Part shown: positions 9,036 through 20,545 of the stretch, one piece after another
Layout of the letters: every line of letters begins with the position of its first letter
Position numbering within the stretch: position 1 is the stretch's first letter
DNA from: Barthelona sp. PCE
Lineage: Eukaryota > Metamonada: BaSk clade
Assembly (NCBI GenBank): GCA_040285745.1
Contig: JAUFOR010000008.1
Location: 806,001 to 870,000 of the forward strand
Reading direction: 5' to 3'
Length of the DNA: 64,000 nucleotides
Made by a program: the position numbers and the translations under genes
Notes under the pieces: generated by a model
Told to the model about the DNA's origin: nothing
The model's database searches: none
Seen by the model: only the letters and a program-made list of their open reading frames with translations

Positions 9036-11282
9036 ATGATTATTCACTGTCTTTCTGGTTCTTTGGACCACCTGAAAGCTGTTCTTTGCACGACTTTAGT
9101 GCGTAACTTAGAAATCACATGGGAGTACATTGATCCTCTTGTTTCTCAGCCTACTTGTAGCTTCTACGTGACTGATGACAACGGAAACATCTTCGATCAG
9201 CCCGGTCTCGCCCCCCTTGTTGCTATTTGTAGTGGAAAGACGTTTGTTAATGGTGCACAACTTAAGTTTTTCGAGCTTATTTCCGTTCACTTTGAGCGTT
9301 ACTTTGACGTCATTCTCGCTGAGCACATGGGCATTGCTGATTACTCTAATGATCACATTAGCCATTGTCAACAAAAGGTAAACCAATTCCTTGACTATCT
9401 TGATCAACATCTCGCTTCAAGCAATTTCGTTGCTGGAAACAAACCCCAGCCCGTCGATGGATACGTTTATGCTTGTATCTACCCTCTTATTATTGATAAA
9501 GATCTCAACGCTCTGCTTGAGGGAAAGTCTGGAATCGCAAAGTGGATTGGTAAATGGCGTCGTTTTGCCAAGCTCGTCGAGCCCTTCACCATGGATACTT
9601 TCCGCATCGTACAGCTCGTTACAGTTGTCCCACATCACCTGCGTCGTGAGTACGAGATCCGCGAACCCGAGTCTGCATATTACACCACCCCCATTTACTA
9701 CGTCAACGGAGAGCCCCACGTCGGCCACGTTTACACAACGCTGCTCACTGATATCGCTGTGCGCTGGCACCGTATGATGGGCTGGGACGTTTTGTTCCAG
9801 ACAGGCACTGACGAGCATGGCCTCAAGGTGCAACAGACCGCAGAGAAGAACGGAGTCGAGCCCAAAGATTGGTGTGACTCCCTTATTCCCCCCTTTAAGG
9901 AGGCGTTTGAGAGATACAACTTCTCCTACGATCGATTTATCAGAACAACTGACGAGGATCACGTGGAGGCAGCAACCTTCATGTGGAAGAAGCTTCTGGA
10001 GGGCGATCACATCTATCGCGGTGAGTTTAAGTCTTGGTACTCTGTGAGCGATGAGCAGTTTTTGACAAACATGGACGTTGAGCCCTTGAAGGATGCTAAC
10101 GGTCAGGATGTTATCGAAGACGGTGAGGTTGTGCATATCTCAACGCTGAGTGGGCACAGAGTTGTCTGGCAGTGCGAGGAGAACTTTATGTTCCGCCTCA
10201 CCAACTTCCAGGACATTCTTCTTGAGCACTATGAGCGTCATCCTGAGTTTGTATCCCCGTACATCCGCAAGAAGGAGATGCTCATGTTCATTAGAAGCGG
10301 CCTCCGTGACATCTCCTTCTCGAGGAGCCACGTGTCATGGGGCATCCCCGTTCCTGATTGCGAGGGTGAAACGATGTATGTGTGGTGCGATGCCCTCACC
10401 AACTACCTCACTGGAACAGGCTGGCCTGTACAGGAGACCAAGTGGTGGCCTGCGTCAGTGCATTTGATCGGAAAGGACATTCTTCGCTTCCATGCTGTTA
10501 TTTGGCCTGCTATGCTAATTGCGGCCGGCATCGAGCTCCCGAAGCGCATCATTGCCCACGGGTGGTGGACACGCAACGGACAGAAGATCTCAAAGTCCTT
10601 GGGTAATGCATTTGACGTCTTTGAGATGGCTGATACTTGGGGCGTCGATCTCCTCAGATACTACATGGCTGGCGCTACCTCTCATGGCAGCGACGGCGAT
10701 TTTGTGGACGCTCACCTTGCGCAGGCATATCTTTCTGACCTTGCAGACTCTCTTGGTAACATCATATGCCGCGCTGTCGCCCTCACCGTCACTGAGTCCG
10801 ACTGCGTCCCTGCATTCAACGAAGAGAAGATGACCGAGTTGGATCACGACATCCTGAAGAAAATGCGCGTTCTTTGTGGTGCTATCGATCATCAAATGAT
10901 TAGTATTGAAACTTCCCGTGTTGTTCAGCTTATTCGTGAGTTTGTGGGTGATTTGAATTCCTACTTCCAGGCACGTGCTCCTTGGAAACTACTCAAAACC
11001 GATAAGGATGAGCGTGATACTGTCATCTATATTGTCCAGGATCTTTTACGTCGTGTCGCTATTGTTTTGTCTCCTTTCATGCCTGAAACCATGACCAAGT
11101 TGTTAGACATCCTCGCTGTTGCTCCTGAACATCGTGTCGGCAAGGATTCCCTTTTGAACGAGTGTATTGTCAGTGGAACCAAGTTAAACCTTGAAAATGT
11201 TGTACTTTTCCCTAAGGATATGCCTGTTCTGAAGGACTTTTATGTTGCCAAGCACCAAAAGGGTAAGAAGGGTAAAAAGTAA
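9036..11282 (+). CDS. MARS: Methionyl-tRNA synthetase with N-terminal GST-like domain
   Basis: The protein has 748 residues. Residues 1-200 form a GST-like domain (its LAPLVAICSGKTF and VDGYVYACIYPLI regions), as in eukaryotic multi-synthetase MetRS. The class I catalytic core starts at about 220: PIYYVNGEPHVGH holds the HIGH signature (HVGH, near 230), and GQKISKSLGN is the KMSKS loop (about 518). The anticodon-binding helical domain follows, and the C-terminus is a Lys/Gly tail. The core lacks the Cys zinc knuckles and reads like the bacterial/mitochondrial subtype (YSVSDEQF, VVWQCEENFMFRL, HVSWGIPVP). It charges initiator and elongator tRNA-Met. There is no EMAP/Trbp tRNA-binding tail. The start is preceded by TTTTCAACTCTTTCA. 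Confidence 0.93.
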   Translation: MIIHCLSGSLDHLKAVLCTTLVRNLEITWEYIDPLVSQPTCSFYVTDDNGNIFDQPGLAPLVAICSGKTFVNGAQLKFFELISVHFERYFDVILAEHMGIADYSNDHISHCQQKVNQFLDYLDQHLASSNFVAGNKPQPVDGYVYACIYPLIIDKDLNALLEGKSGIAKWIGKWRRFAKLVEPFTMDTFRIVQLVTVVPHHLRREYEIREPESAYYTTPIYYVNGEPHVGHVYTTLLTDIAVRWHRMMGWDVLFQTGTDEHGLKVQQTAEKNGVEPKDWCDSLIPPFKEAFERYNFSYDRFIRTTDEDHVEAATFMWKKLLEGDHIYRGEFKSWYSVSDEQFLTNMDVEPLKDANGQDVIEDGEVVHISTLSGHRVVWQCEENFMFRLTNFQDILLEHYERHPEFVSPYIRKKEMLMFIRSGLRDISFSRSHVSWGIPVPDCEGETMYVWCDALTNYLTGTGWPVQETKWWPASVHLIGKDILRFHAVIWPAMLIAAGIELPKRIIAHGWWTRNGQKISKSLGNAFDVFEMADTWGVDLLRYYMAGATSHGSDGDFVDAHLAQAYLSDLADSLGNIICRAVALTVTESDCVPAFNEEKMTELDHDILKKMRVLCGAIDHQMISIETSRVVQLIREFVGDLNSYFQARAPWKLLKTDKDERDTVIYIVQDLLRRVAIVLSPFMPETMTKLLDILAVAPEHRVGKDSLLNECIVSGTKLNLENVVLFPKDMPVLKDFYVAKHQKGKKGKK

Positions 11283-11337
11283 ATGTTTTGTATCACAAAT
11301 TTTTATTAGTTGAAGAATTTTTTTGATTTGTTTAAAG

Positions 11338-11880
11338 TTACTCAAGGGCTGCACGCTTAGGAGCTGCCTCTTCATCATGTAAGGGGACATCAAAGTCTTT
11401 CAGATCTTCATTGGAAGTGAGGGTGAACAAAGTTTCGTTTTCAGTAATGCTGATGCGTCTTTCTTTATGTTTCCGATCGAGTTTCTTGTGAAGCATCTCC
11501 GCCGGTGAGCTACATTGTGAACTTATACCGGGTGAAAAAGCTCTGAATTCTATTGGTTTTGTGAAGGGTGACAGCTCTTGTTCGCATTGTACACTAAATG
11601 TTTTGGCTTCCTGTGGCCTTAGTAGCGAACTTGAGCGCTTTCGTGTTGTCATTTGAGAGGAACTACTGTGTTGAGATCCAGCAATGACAAAATTATCTTC
11701 CATGCTTGGAAGCTCTCCTGAAGATGTCAATTTCTGGGGAGTGCTTCCTAAAGAACCACTACTGGTACATCTATGGCTGCTATTATATGTATTTGTTGTT
11801 GTTTGTGGGCTTCCGACAATTGACGGAGCCTCTGGACTATCGATCGTTTCATTTTCTGTTTTTGAACCAACCAAGCTCAT
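11338..11880 (-). CDS. Ser/Thr-rich low-complexity protein, unknown
   Basis: The protein has 180 residues from the ATG at 11878-11880 (MSLVGSKTENE); an earlier ATG ten codons upstream is possible. It is dominated by Ser, Thr and Pro with SP/TP sites (for example SPFTKP, FSPGIS, SSPAEM) and basic RKRSSSL and RKHKERRIS patches that look like kinase sites. It is probably disordered. I recognise no family. It is convergent with MetRS, 55 bases apart. Confidence 0.6.
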   Translation of the reverse strand: MSLVGSKTENETIDSPEAPSIVGSPQTTTNTYNSSHRCTSSGSLGSTPQKLTSSGELPSMEDNFVIAGSQHSSSSQMTTRKRSSSLLRPQEAKTFSVQCEQELSPFTKPIEFRAFSPGISSQCSSPAEMLHKKLDRKHKERRISITENETLFTLTSNEDLKDFDVPLHDEEAAPKRAALE

Positions 11881-12404
11881 TTCATAAAAGGAATAGTAAA
11901 ACTCGAACAAGAAGAGGGATATGTTTTTAAATACAGATGCGTCTGCTTAAGAGCGAAAATATGGTTAGAAATATTCGCCATCCAATATTTAAAGCTGGGT
12001 TTCAGGTTAAACATATCCTTTAAACCAATTTAGTTCTGTAACTGGAAAAATTGAAATGACGTAATTAGCAAAGCACTTTAATTGCTATGAGCAAGTATAA
12101 AATGCATGGGTTAGCGTATGAAAGATATTTGATATACGATATAAAGCACAATTATGAACTACATTTTTCCCCTGCATTTTTATCCAATTCTTCAGCGCAG
12201 GTGGGTTAATTTTGTGCTAAGGGCCCCAAAAATAACAATTATCGGTCAGAAAACTGTTTGCATAAATGAAGGCTTAATTTTCAGAGTATTGTAAGTTTTC
12301 CAACCTCATATCGATTTTAAAAAGCTATCAAGACGTTTGCAAACGTGTTTGTTGTGAAGAATATGCTATACCGATTTCATCTTTTATCACATTTTTTTTA
12401 TACA
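11881..12404. promoter_or_regulatory. 524-base divergent intergenic region, Ser-rich gene / CDF transporter
   Basis: AT-rich, with no supported gene. GATTTCATCTTTTATCAC lies 15-35 bases before the transporter start. No tRNA, repeat or conserved RNA motif was recognised. Confidence 0.35.
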
Positions 12405-13331
12405 ATGAATCATGGGGGAAGTATAGAAGACAAAGTAACTTTGTTGGAGTCAGAAAAGAGTGCTCGGGATGAGAACCTCAAGCGGCTAATCGTGTTTTCC
12501 GTTATCAATTTGGTTTTTTTCTTCATTGAACTACTTGTGGGCTTTCTAAGTAACAGTGTTGCCATCGTGGCGGATGCTTTACACGTAATATGCGATTGTT
12601 TTAGCTTTGTACTTAGCATATTTGGTATACTTCAAGCCAAATCATCAAAACGGAGAAGAGGATTCAGTTACGGCAACGAGCGATTCGAGCTTGTCACCGC
12701 GTTCTTGAATTCAGTACTACTGTGCTACTTAGGCCTTAGTTTAGTCTATGAAGGAATTGAGAATATATTAAAACCGCACTTGTTGTCGCACAAGGGAGAA
12801 ATGCTCTTTGTCGCCGTATGTTCGTTCACAATGAACATGTTTGGAACCTTTTACATTGGGCATGACCACGACCATGATCACGACGACACAGGGCACAAAG
12901 AAAATATGCAATCCGTGATATTCCATCTGTTAGCTGATTTGGCAGGTTCACTCAGCGTTCTGGTGTGTATTTTTTTGATTAAGTTCTTTAATATCAACAA
13001 GGCGGACGGGTTTGCTTCGGTTTTTCTAGGTTTTTGCATATTTGCAGCCGTGATACCGCTCTTCCGCAGCACATTCAGTATTCTTATGCAGGGGCTAACA
13101 CATAAACAGGACGAAATGAGAAAAGCTGTTCTTCAGCAAATTAAGGAAATGAGCGATGTTGTTGTTGTTTCTTCTTCTCACATGTGGCAGCTCAGTGCGT
13201 CACACATAGTCGCGTCTCTGCACGTGCGATGTCACCCAGATGCTGACTATGAGATTTGTTATGATAAGATCTCTGCACTGTGTTCGGCCTTCGTCAATGA
13301 GTTGTACCTACAAATTGACATTGACATGTGA
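12405..13331 (+). CDS. Cation diffusion facilitator (ZnT-type zinc transporter)
   Basis: The protein has 308 residues from the ATG at 12405 (MNHGGSIEDK). Six membrane helices are visible: IVFSVINLVFFFIELLVGFL, VAIVADALHVICDCFSFVLSIFGIL, FLNSVLLCYLGLSLVYEGI, MLFVAVCSFTMNMFGTFYI, and two more after the loop. Metal sites are HxxxD in helix 2 (HVICD, about 58-62) and HxxxD in helix 5 (HLLAD, about 174-178), the arrangement of zinc-selective ZnT transporters. The helix 4-5 loop is the His/Asp-rich HDHDHDHDD. The cytoplasmic C-terminal domain is present. It exports zinc from the cytosol, across the plasma membrane or into vesicles, in exchange for protons. Confidence 0.9.
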   Translation: MNHGGSIEDKVTLLESEKSARDENLKRLIVFSVINLVFFFIELLVGFLSNSVAIVADALHVICDCFSFVLSIFGILQAKSSKRRRGFSYGNERFELVTAFLNSVLLCYLGLSLVYEGIENILKPHLLSHKGEMLFVAVCSFTMNMFGTFYIGHDHDHDHDDTGHKENMQSVIFHLLADLAGSLSVLVCIFLIKFFNINKADGFASVFLGFCIFAAVIPLFRSTFSILMQGLTHKQDEMRKAVLQQIKEMSDVVVVSSSHMWQLSASHIVASLHVRCHPDADYEICYDKISALCSAFVNELYLQIDIDM

Positions 13332-13429
13332 TGTAAATATGATTGAGTTACTTTTAAAGTAATTTGTGGGTGTATTGGCCTTTTTCACCTCTATCATTTT
13401 TTGTTAATATTTGGTTATTATTGCTTGTA

Positions 13430-15054
13430 ATGCCCAGGGCTGTTGACTTTGTTACACAAAATTTTTCTTTTAGAACTTTGAAACATCAAATCGCTGTTTC
13501 AAGTACTTTTGATGATTCTTTTAATAACAGGACACTCGAATTGATCGAAAAGCATGACGGCATGGTGATTTATGGACCAACATCGCTTGATCAATTTTCA
13601 GATAGCAAGTACAAAGATTTTGATATGATGAAACCAACATTGCTGGAAGAAAACATATATTACAGGACTTCCCACAAGGGAGTTTCAAGGTCCAGAGTTG
13701 AGTTTTTTGAGTTTAGAGGAGGAGAATTCATTTTTCTGGAACATAGGGACTTAATGTTTTATTTTCAGGGTTTTATGTTAAACAGAAGGTTTTTAGTCAA
13801 TGAAAAAAGATCTTTTGATGGGAAAATACTTGAAATACTTGATTTAACACAAGAAATCAATGCTGTTTGTTGTCACATCAATGATGACGTTCAACGTTTC
13901 AGGTACATTGAGCAATCTGGACTCGTATGTGTAATTGGAGTACCCAGAAGAGGCAATTACAAATGTCTATGCGTGATTTCTTTGGTAGAATCACAACCGA
14001 TCGTGATAGGCGGTCACCCACTGTTGGATATTGGCATCATTGCATTGGATTTGACTCCTGGGGCCCAGCACTGCATTGTGGAGCGAGAAGGGAAACCGTG
14101 GGCATGCGTTGTAGGTGATGAGTTAACATATCTTCCATTCGCAGATGATGCTTATCTTTCTTTCATGAATGATTTTTCATCTAAGGAGTTTGTTCGTATT
14201 TTAGGCAGCGTTGTGTTATGTCCCATGAACTACAAGTTCTGTTTCGACGTGTATTGTGATCAGTGGAACTTTGTATTGCTGGAAAATGTTATCTATTGCA
14301 CAGAGTTTGACGCCAACTCAGGTCAATCAATTTTCTATCAAATGAGGAAGCAAACGACCAGGTGTATGTTTTGTTTTGGTTTAGATTTGATCCCACTGTC
14401 TGAAAAGCTCATGAATCAGAACTTTTTTACTTTTCCGATTGTTGGTAATTTTTACAAGAATTCAGTTACTTTACTGAGCCCGTCTGATGACTTCAAGAAT
14501 CATACATTGCAAGGTATGCACCGCTTTTATGATCTTGAAGAAGAAAAACACAGTTACTCTTGGTTTACTGAAGATGATGATCGAACATGCCGTTTGTACA
14601 TTGATGATAGGTTAGTGGCCAGTTTTGACATCCCAAAAGATGTCAGGTCTTATAAAGTTGCGCTTAACAACCGTATTTATGTTGTATGCTTTCAATTTAG
14701 TGAATTTGATCATCTTGTGTTGGTTAATGGGACGCAGGTATGTAGAGCAAATAACATACGATATTTAAAGGTAGTTATGTCTGGTTTGTTAGGGATAAAC
14801 ATTATGTTACATTAGTTGCCTTGAATGAGAACAATGAAGTGGTTTTCTTGAAAGAGAAATTTTTTGAGTTTATGATTGAAATGATCCTGAATCCATACAA
14901 TAGTGGGATATGTCATATCAAGAATGCGAAGCAGTCTATTATTATGTGTTTAGATAAAGATAGGGATGACTTTAAGTTCCTTCCAATTACAAGTGATTGT
15001 ATGTGTCCTTGTTTTATGGATACCCATTTGTTATACACAGGCAGCAAGGAGTAG
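13430..15054 (+). CDS. Repeat-containing protein of unknown function, frame broken near 14,770
   Basis: The first frame runs from the ATG at 13430 to a TAG at 14815 (461 codons). A second, in another frame, continues to 15054. The second frame looks genuine from about 14770: it begins GSYVWFVRDKHYV and continues ALNENNEVVFLKEKF. This mirrors an upstream stretch of the first frame, HSYSWFTEDDDRTCRL, so one gene is split. Either one base is missing from the assembly or genome in the AAAGG run at 14767-14771, or a very short intron is present (a 29-base GTAGAG...AAAG fits). The protein has strand-rich repeats with aromatic and Cys residues, perhaps a beta-propeller, and no membrane segment. I recognise no family. 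Confidence 0.65.
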
Positions 15055-15138
15055 CAGTTACATACATGCATAAGAGAGTAAGTATAAGTAAAACAAATTG
15101 GAAAACAAGTTTATTAGCGAATGGAGTACGCAAAAAGA

Positions 15139-16586
<1,448 letters not shown>

Positions 16587-16896
16587 TAGAAATGAATAGA
16601 ATACAAAGAAAGATGAAAAACCTTTTGCAAGTAGGAGCAAGAAAATTCAAACTACACATTGCTTCATGCAGACTAGTTCACTGAAAAAACTTCGCGCGGA
16701 AGTCAAAACTGAGTTGAATTCAGACTTTGAAAGATTGCCTGCAAATATTTTTCTGCTTTTGGAACACTTATCAGGAAATAAATTGTTGAACACAGGAATT
16801 TAAACAGCGTAAAAACACCCATAGTAGTTTTTTATTTGTAGTAGTTGTAGTAGTTCCATTGTCAATTTTGTTTGTTGCTTTATATTGATTTTGCAC
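16587..16896. promoter_or_regulatory. 310-base divergent region, alpha-tubulin / tail-anchored gene
   Basis: AT-rich, no further gene supported. TATTCATTTCTA (reverse) precedes tubulin. TTGTCAATTTTG and a T-rich TATATTGATTTT precede the forward gene. A TAGTAGTTGTAGTAGTT triplet-like run lies at 16836-16856. Confidence 0.4.
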
Positions 16897-18492
16897 ATGA
16901 AAGATTCAGCGAAATCTGGATTAAATGGCAGTTCATGTACAGGAACCACATTGGAAAGCATAAAATGTGAATATGGGCAATTTTCTTTCGAACTTATACG
17001 TTTTGCGGATGATTCTTGGCATTTGATAATGTCAGACGATGTTTCTAACAATGTTTGTCACCATATACTCGATAATGGAATGCATAGAGCACTTGAGCGT
17101 GGTGCAGCACCGATGCTTGCTTGTGATTCAGACTTTGTCGTGCTTGCCGTCTCAGGTTATGGTATAGGGCGATGCAAAACACTCATGCACATTTACGCAT
17201 GGAAAGACAATTCAATAATGTCTTGTGTTGGTCATTATTCAATTCAACAGAGATGGTCCAAATTGACAGTATGCTGTGGGAAACTATCCGCGTTCCACAA
17301 AGACACTCTGATAACGTACAAGATACGATCTGATGGAGTTTTAGTTGATGGTAGAGCACAAAGCGTACAGTTTAGATCAAATTCTGTGATTGCATCATGT
17401 CCAAACGAATGGTACATGCTAGCAGTAGCAGATGATCAGCTTAGGGTCCAGCTACCTATGTTGTACAACATCGTGTCTGATACTAAAGTTGTGTTACCTT
17501 ATGTAGATTTTTGTAACATCATTGCCAAAGATGGTGAAATCGGGTTCACAGCTGTTTCTCTTTCTGACAAATGTACAGATGTCTATGTTTCAATTTCACT
17601 CCCCAACAATACCGAACATGTGTTGTTTGTGATGAAGAGCCACTCATGTGAAAGTAACGATGTTGAATCTACTGATAATGAATTGCAGTTCACTGAAGTG
17701 GATTACCAACCGGAGATATGCTTCGAACCAAATACAGATATGCCAACCGACATGCCAAATTTAATCGATTGCGTTGTAGAGGCGAGTTGTATTGAAGAAC
17801 CTGTAAGTACCAATACCAAAGTCATATATGATTGTGGCCTGACTTTGGGATCTCCTATCAGCGAATGTCGATTTGATACATCATATTTTACAATTTTCTC
17901 TGTTGATGGAAATATTTGTGTTAGTTCCATGGATGTTTCCGAAAATTTATTCACGTTTTGCACAGATATTGCATTTGATGAGAATTGCAGTTATATTTTA
18001 AGTGTTTATGGGGAATATTTAGCAATATGTGTATCATCAAGAACTGATTTAAGCATAGTTCATTTCTTTATTCAAACTGAGGGGAAGTTACAGGTTTTGT
18101 TCAACGAAAATTTTCAGAATATTTGCAATTTTGTCTTGGGCGAGAATGGAACATTTAGTCTCATCCAGGATGATGCTACAGTTAAATTGTATGAAATAGT
18201 TACCGATAAAGTTCTTTGTTATGAAAGTTATTCATTTTTGGATCCTGAAGTAGCCTTCAGATTATGTAAGAGTAATTGGCTGGAGTGCCAAAATATGTCT
18301 TTGCCTCAATCAGTCAATTCTAAAGTCGAAGAAAAAGAAGAAGAAGAAGAAGATATTCCAGAGTGTTATTCGGAGGATGAGATTCCCTTGGAGATGAAAA
18401 AAGAAGAAGGTGGTAGATTTAAGCAATTATATTTGCTCTTTATGGTAATTATTGCAGTTTTTGTAGTCACTTTAGTTGTTCTTCTAATGTAG
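16897..18492 (+). CDS. Tail-anchored membrane protein with strand-rich cytosolic region, unknown
   Basis: The protein has 531 residues from the ATG at 16897. The body is strand-rich, with Trp, Cys and Asp residues recurring at intervals that suggest a beta-propeller, but no WD or Kelch signature is clear. A Glu-rich stretch (about 475-505, EEKEEEEED) precedes a single C-terminal hydrophobic helix ending at the last residue (LLFMVIIAVFVVTLVVLL). There is no signal peptide, so it should insert as a tail-anchored protein with the body in the cytosol. It may be distantly related to the 13430-15054 product (similar length and composition), but I could not show that. Confidence 0.7.
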   Translation: MKDSAKSGLNGSSCTGTTLESIKCEYGQFSFELIRFADDSWHLIMSDDVSNNVCHHILDNGMHRALERGAAPMLACDSDFVVLAVSGYGIGRCKTLMHIYAWKDNSIMSCVGHYSIQQRWSKLTVCCGKLSAFHKDTLITYKIRSDGVLVDGRAQSVQFRSNSVIASCPNEWYMLAVADDQLRVQLPMLYNIVSDTKVVLPYVDFCNIIAKDGEIGFTAVSLSDKCTDVYVSISLPNNTEHVLFVMKSHSCESNDVESTDNELQFTEVDYQPEICFEPNTDMPTDMPNLIDCVVEASCIEEPVSTNTKVIYDCGLTLGSPISECRFDTSYFTIFSVDGNICVSSMDVSENLFTFCTDIAFDENCSYILSVYGEYLAICVSSRTDLSIVHFFIQTEGKLQVLFNENFQNICNFVLGENGTFSLIQDDATVKLYEIVTDKVLCYESYSFLDPEVAFRLCKSNWLECQNMSLPQSVNSKVEEKEEEEEDIPECYSEDEIPLEMKKEEGGRFKQLYLLFMVIIAVFVVTLVVLLM

Positions 18493-18727
18493 TTTTTATT
18501 ATTTGCAAGTTACGTGATGGGCCCTGAATATGGTATACGAAAATCAACATCATGCCTACGTACTAATGTTAGTAAGTTACGAATATGCCGCCATTATTTT
18601 TGTATTTTGTATTATAACGTAAATAGCATAGAATTCGTGTTTCCATGGGAATTGAGCTCATTAAACGAGGCAGCATGTATTTTTTACTTTGTAAATGGTC
18701 GTTCAGCTATATATCACCCTTTCACAT

Positions 18728-20545
18728 ATGTCCAGGTTAATTGGCATCAACTTCCCGTTCAAGCCGGTTGAAGAGGGCGTTGAAGCGGACGTAATTCAAT
18801 GCAAAACGTCAAGGTTCAAGTATCCAAAAAATACGATCGTGGGGTCACTCAATAGCGCTTTCGTTCTGTTGAATGAAGAGAAAGTGGTGTTTATCACACA
18901 TAACTTACACGATCTAACCATTTGCGAACTTGATTTACACACATTAGAAACTTTAACGCAGAAGAACCTTTGTTTCTCTCAAAAAATCACATCAACAGTC
19001 TGCTATCACGAGGGATACTGCATCATCGCAACTGTTTACGGGGAACTATTTGTTGTTGGAGTTAATTCGGATGAACTTTACCAAACAAAGTTTTCTAGTG
19101 GTGTTTTAGAGATTAAGAGCACCCCCTACGGATTTATAGTTGTGGATTCACAGGGATGTGTCACACAATGCTCTATTTCAGATGAAAAGATCCGCAAAAC
19201 CTCCCTGCAAACCAAAAAGTGTGGGAAAGAGATTTATTCACTGTCTGTCAACGGTATGCACTGGTCATGCTTTGGTGCAAACGGCGTACTCTTCACTGGA
19301 TCCTTTGTTGAGCATTCAAGGCCAACGCTAACAGAGTTTGATGCTCCACTAGCGGATTGCTTAGCTGTTTATGAGGACACCGTCTATTATCATTACAATC
19401 ACTTTCTTCATTCACTGTCAGGTGATGTGGAGCAGTCGTTGCTGTTCCCTAAGGAGGTCAAGTCTATGCTTTGTATCGATGATCTTCTCTTTATTCTCAC
19501 AGTCAATGATGGTCTTTACATTAGCCACGTGTACGACGGGCACATGACAGACCCCCATGCGGTTGCCAACACCGAGGAGGCACTTGCAATGCACGAGCAC
19601 GAAAAGAACATTGTCCTTTCCACACACAGCGGTTGTGTACTCTTGTTACCCACAAAGAGCAAGGCTGTCTTGAAGATGACAAGCCGCGAATATGAAATCC
19701 CAATTGCACAGTATAACTTCCTGTTACAGTCAGAAGAGCTCGATGATACGTGGGGAGTTGAGTGGACGACCAAACTAGGCATGTTGCAGATTATTAGCGA
19801 ATCGAGATTTGTTGGTAGCCAGCTCCTGTCTGTCGTTTTGGACGCGCTGAGCGACCTACCGTTGATTGATAACCCTCCAGCTTTGCTTGATGATTTTGAT
19901 TTTTGCTTGTGGGGTGTCATTACATTAATGGCACATCACAGACATAGCGTTATCTGTGATATCCTGGGTACATACAAGCGCACCCTCGAGTCTCCACCTC
20001 TCTTCTCGCTTTTCGTTGAAGCAATGGTTCGCAGCGGAACACCTGTTGACGATAGTGTGGCTGTGCATCTGCTGCTGTTTGACGAGGAACACCCACATGT
20101 TGCTTTGTTTGAGGAGTGGAACGGCACTGACTTGAAGACTCACATTGGTTCTTTCGTTCATTTAACACCGTGCTTACTCCCTATTGTATTAAATTTCGCA
20201 GTTGATGACTTGATTGTTATTTTCATGAAGATTGTTGATGCAGGACATCCAACAACAGCTTTCACTCTCCTTAACAGACTTGCGAAGTGCGAGTATGGTG
20301 TCCAAGAGGAGCTAATTGGTGTTTTACTGGATAAATACATTGAACTAGATAGGGTACATGAAGTTTCACACCTGCCTTGGATGGGCAGTCATATCAAGAC
20401 CGTAATTGAGCTGCTACATGGTAGTCAGAACACATCAGCTTCATGCGCATTCGATTTTTGTATCACTAGAAAACTATGGAGGGAAGCAAGTGAAGTTGCG
20501 CCTGGTGATGATGAGAAATCTTTGGCACTGCGTATGATGATCTAA
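18728..20545 (+). CDS. Beta-propeller plus alpha-solenoid protein, unknown (vesicle-coat or nucleoporin-like architecture)
   Basis: The protein has 605 residues from the ATG at 18728 (MSRLIGINFPF), preceded by TATATCACCCTTTCACA; an ATG 11 codons upstream is the alternative. Residues 1-330 are repeating beta strands, for example GYCIIATVYGELFVVGVN and DDLLFILTVNDGLYIS. About 370-605 is helical. A propeller followed by a solenoid is typical of coat, tethering, IFT and nuclear-pore proteins, but I cannot assign one. The stop TAA (20543-20545) overlaps by two bases the stop of the convergent BRCT gene. Confidence 0.7.
   Translation: MSRLIGINFPFKPVEEGVEADVIQCKTSRFKYPKNTIVGSLNSAFVLLNEEKVVFITHNLHDLTICELDLHTLETLTQKNLCFSQKITSTVCYHEGYCIIATVYGELFVVGVNSDELYQTKFSSGVLEIKSTPYGFIVVDSQGCVTQCSISDEKIRKTSLQTKKCGKEIYSLSVNGMHWSCFGANGVLFTGSFVEHSRPTLTEFDAPLADCLAVYEDTVYYHYNHFLHSLSGDVEQSLLFPKEVKSMLCIDDLLFILTVNDGLYISHVYDGHMTDPHAVANTEEALAMHEHEKNIVLSTHSGCVLLLPTKSKAVLKMTSREYEIPIAQYNFLLQSEELDDTWGVEWTTKLGMLQIISESRFVGSQLLSVVLDALSDLPLIDNPPALLDDFDFCLWGVITLMAHHRHSVICDILGTYKRTLESPPLFSLFVEAMVRSGTPVDDSVAVHLLLFDEEHPHVALFEEWNGTDLKTHIGSFVHLTPCLLPIVLNFAVDDLIVIFMKIVDAGHPTTAFTLLNRLAKCEYGVQEELIGVLLDKYIELDRVHEVSHLPWMGSHIKTVIELLHGSQNTSASCAFDFCITRKLWREASEVAPGDDEKSLALRMMI

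Noticed and set aside
9417-10136. 239-codon reverse frame inside MetRS
   Set aside because: It lies wholly within the conserved MetRS catalytic core on the opposite strand, with no recognisable domain.
18514-18771. 85-codon forward frame before the propeller/solenoid gene
   Set aside because: It overlaps the start of the following gene in another frame and shows no domain or repeat.
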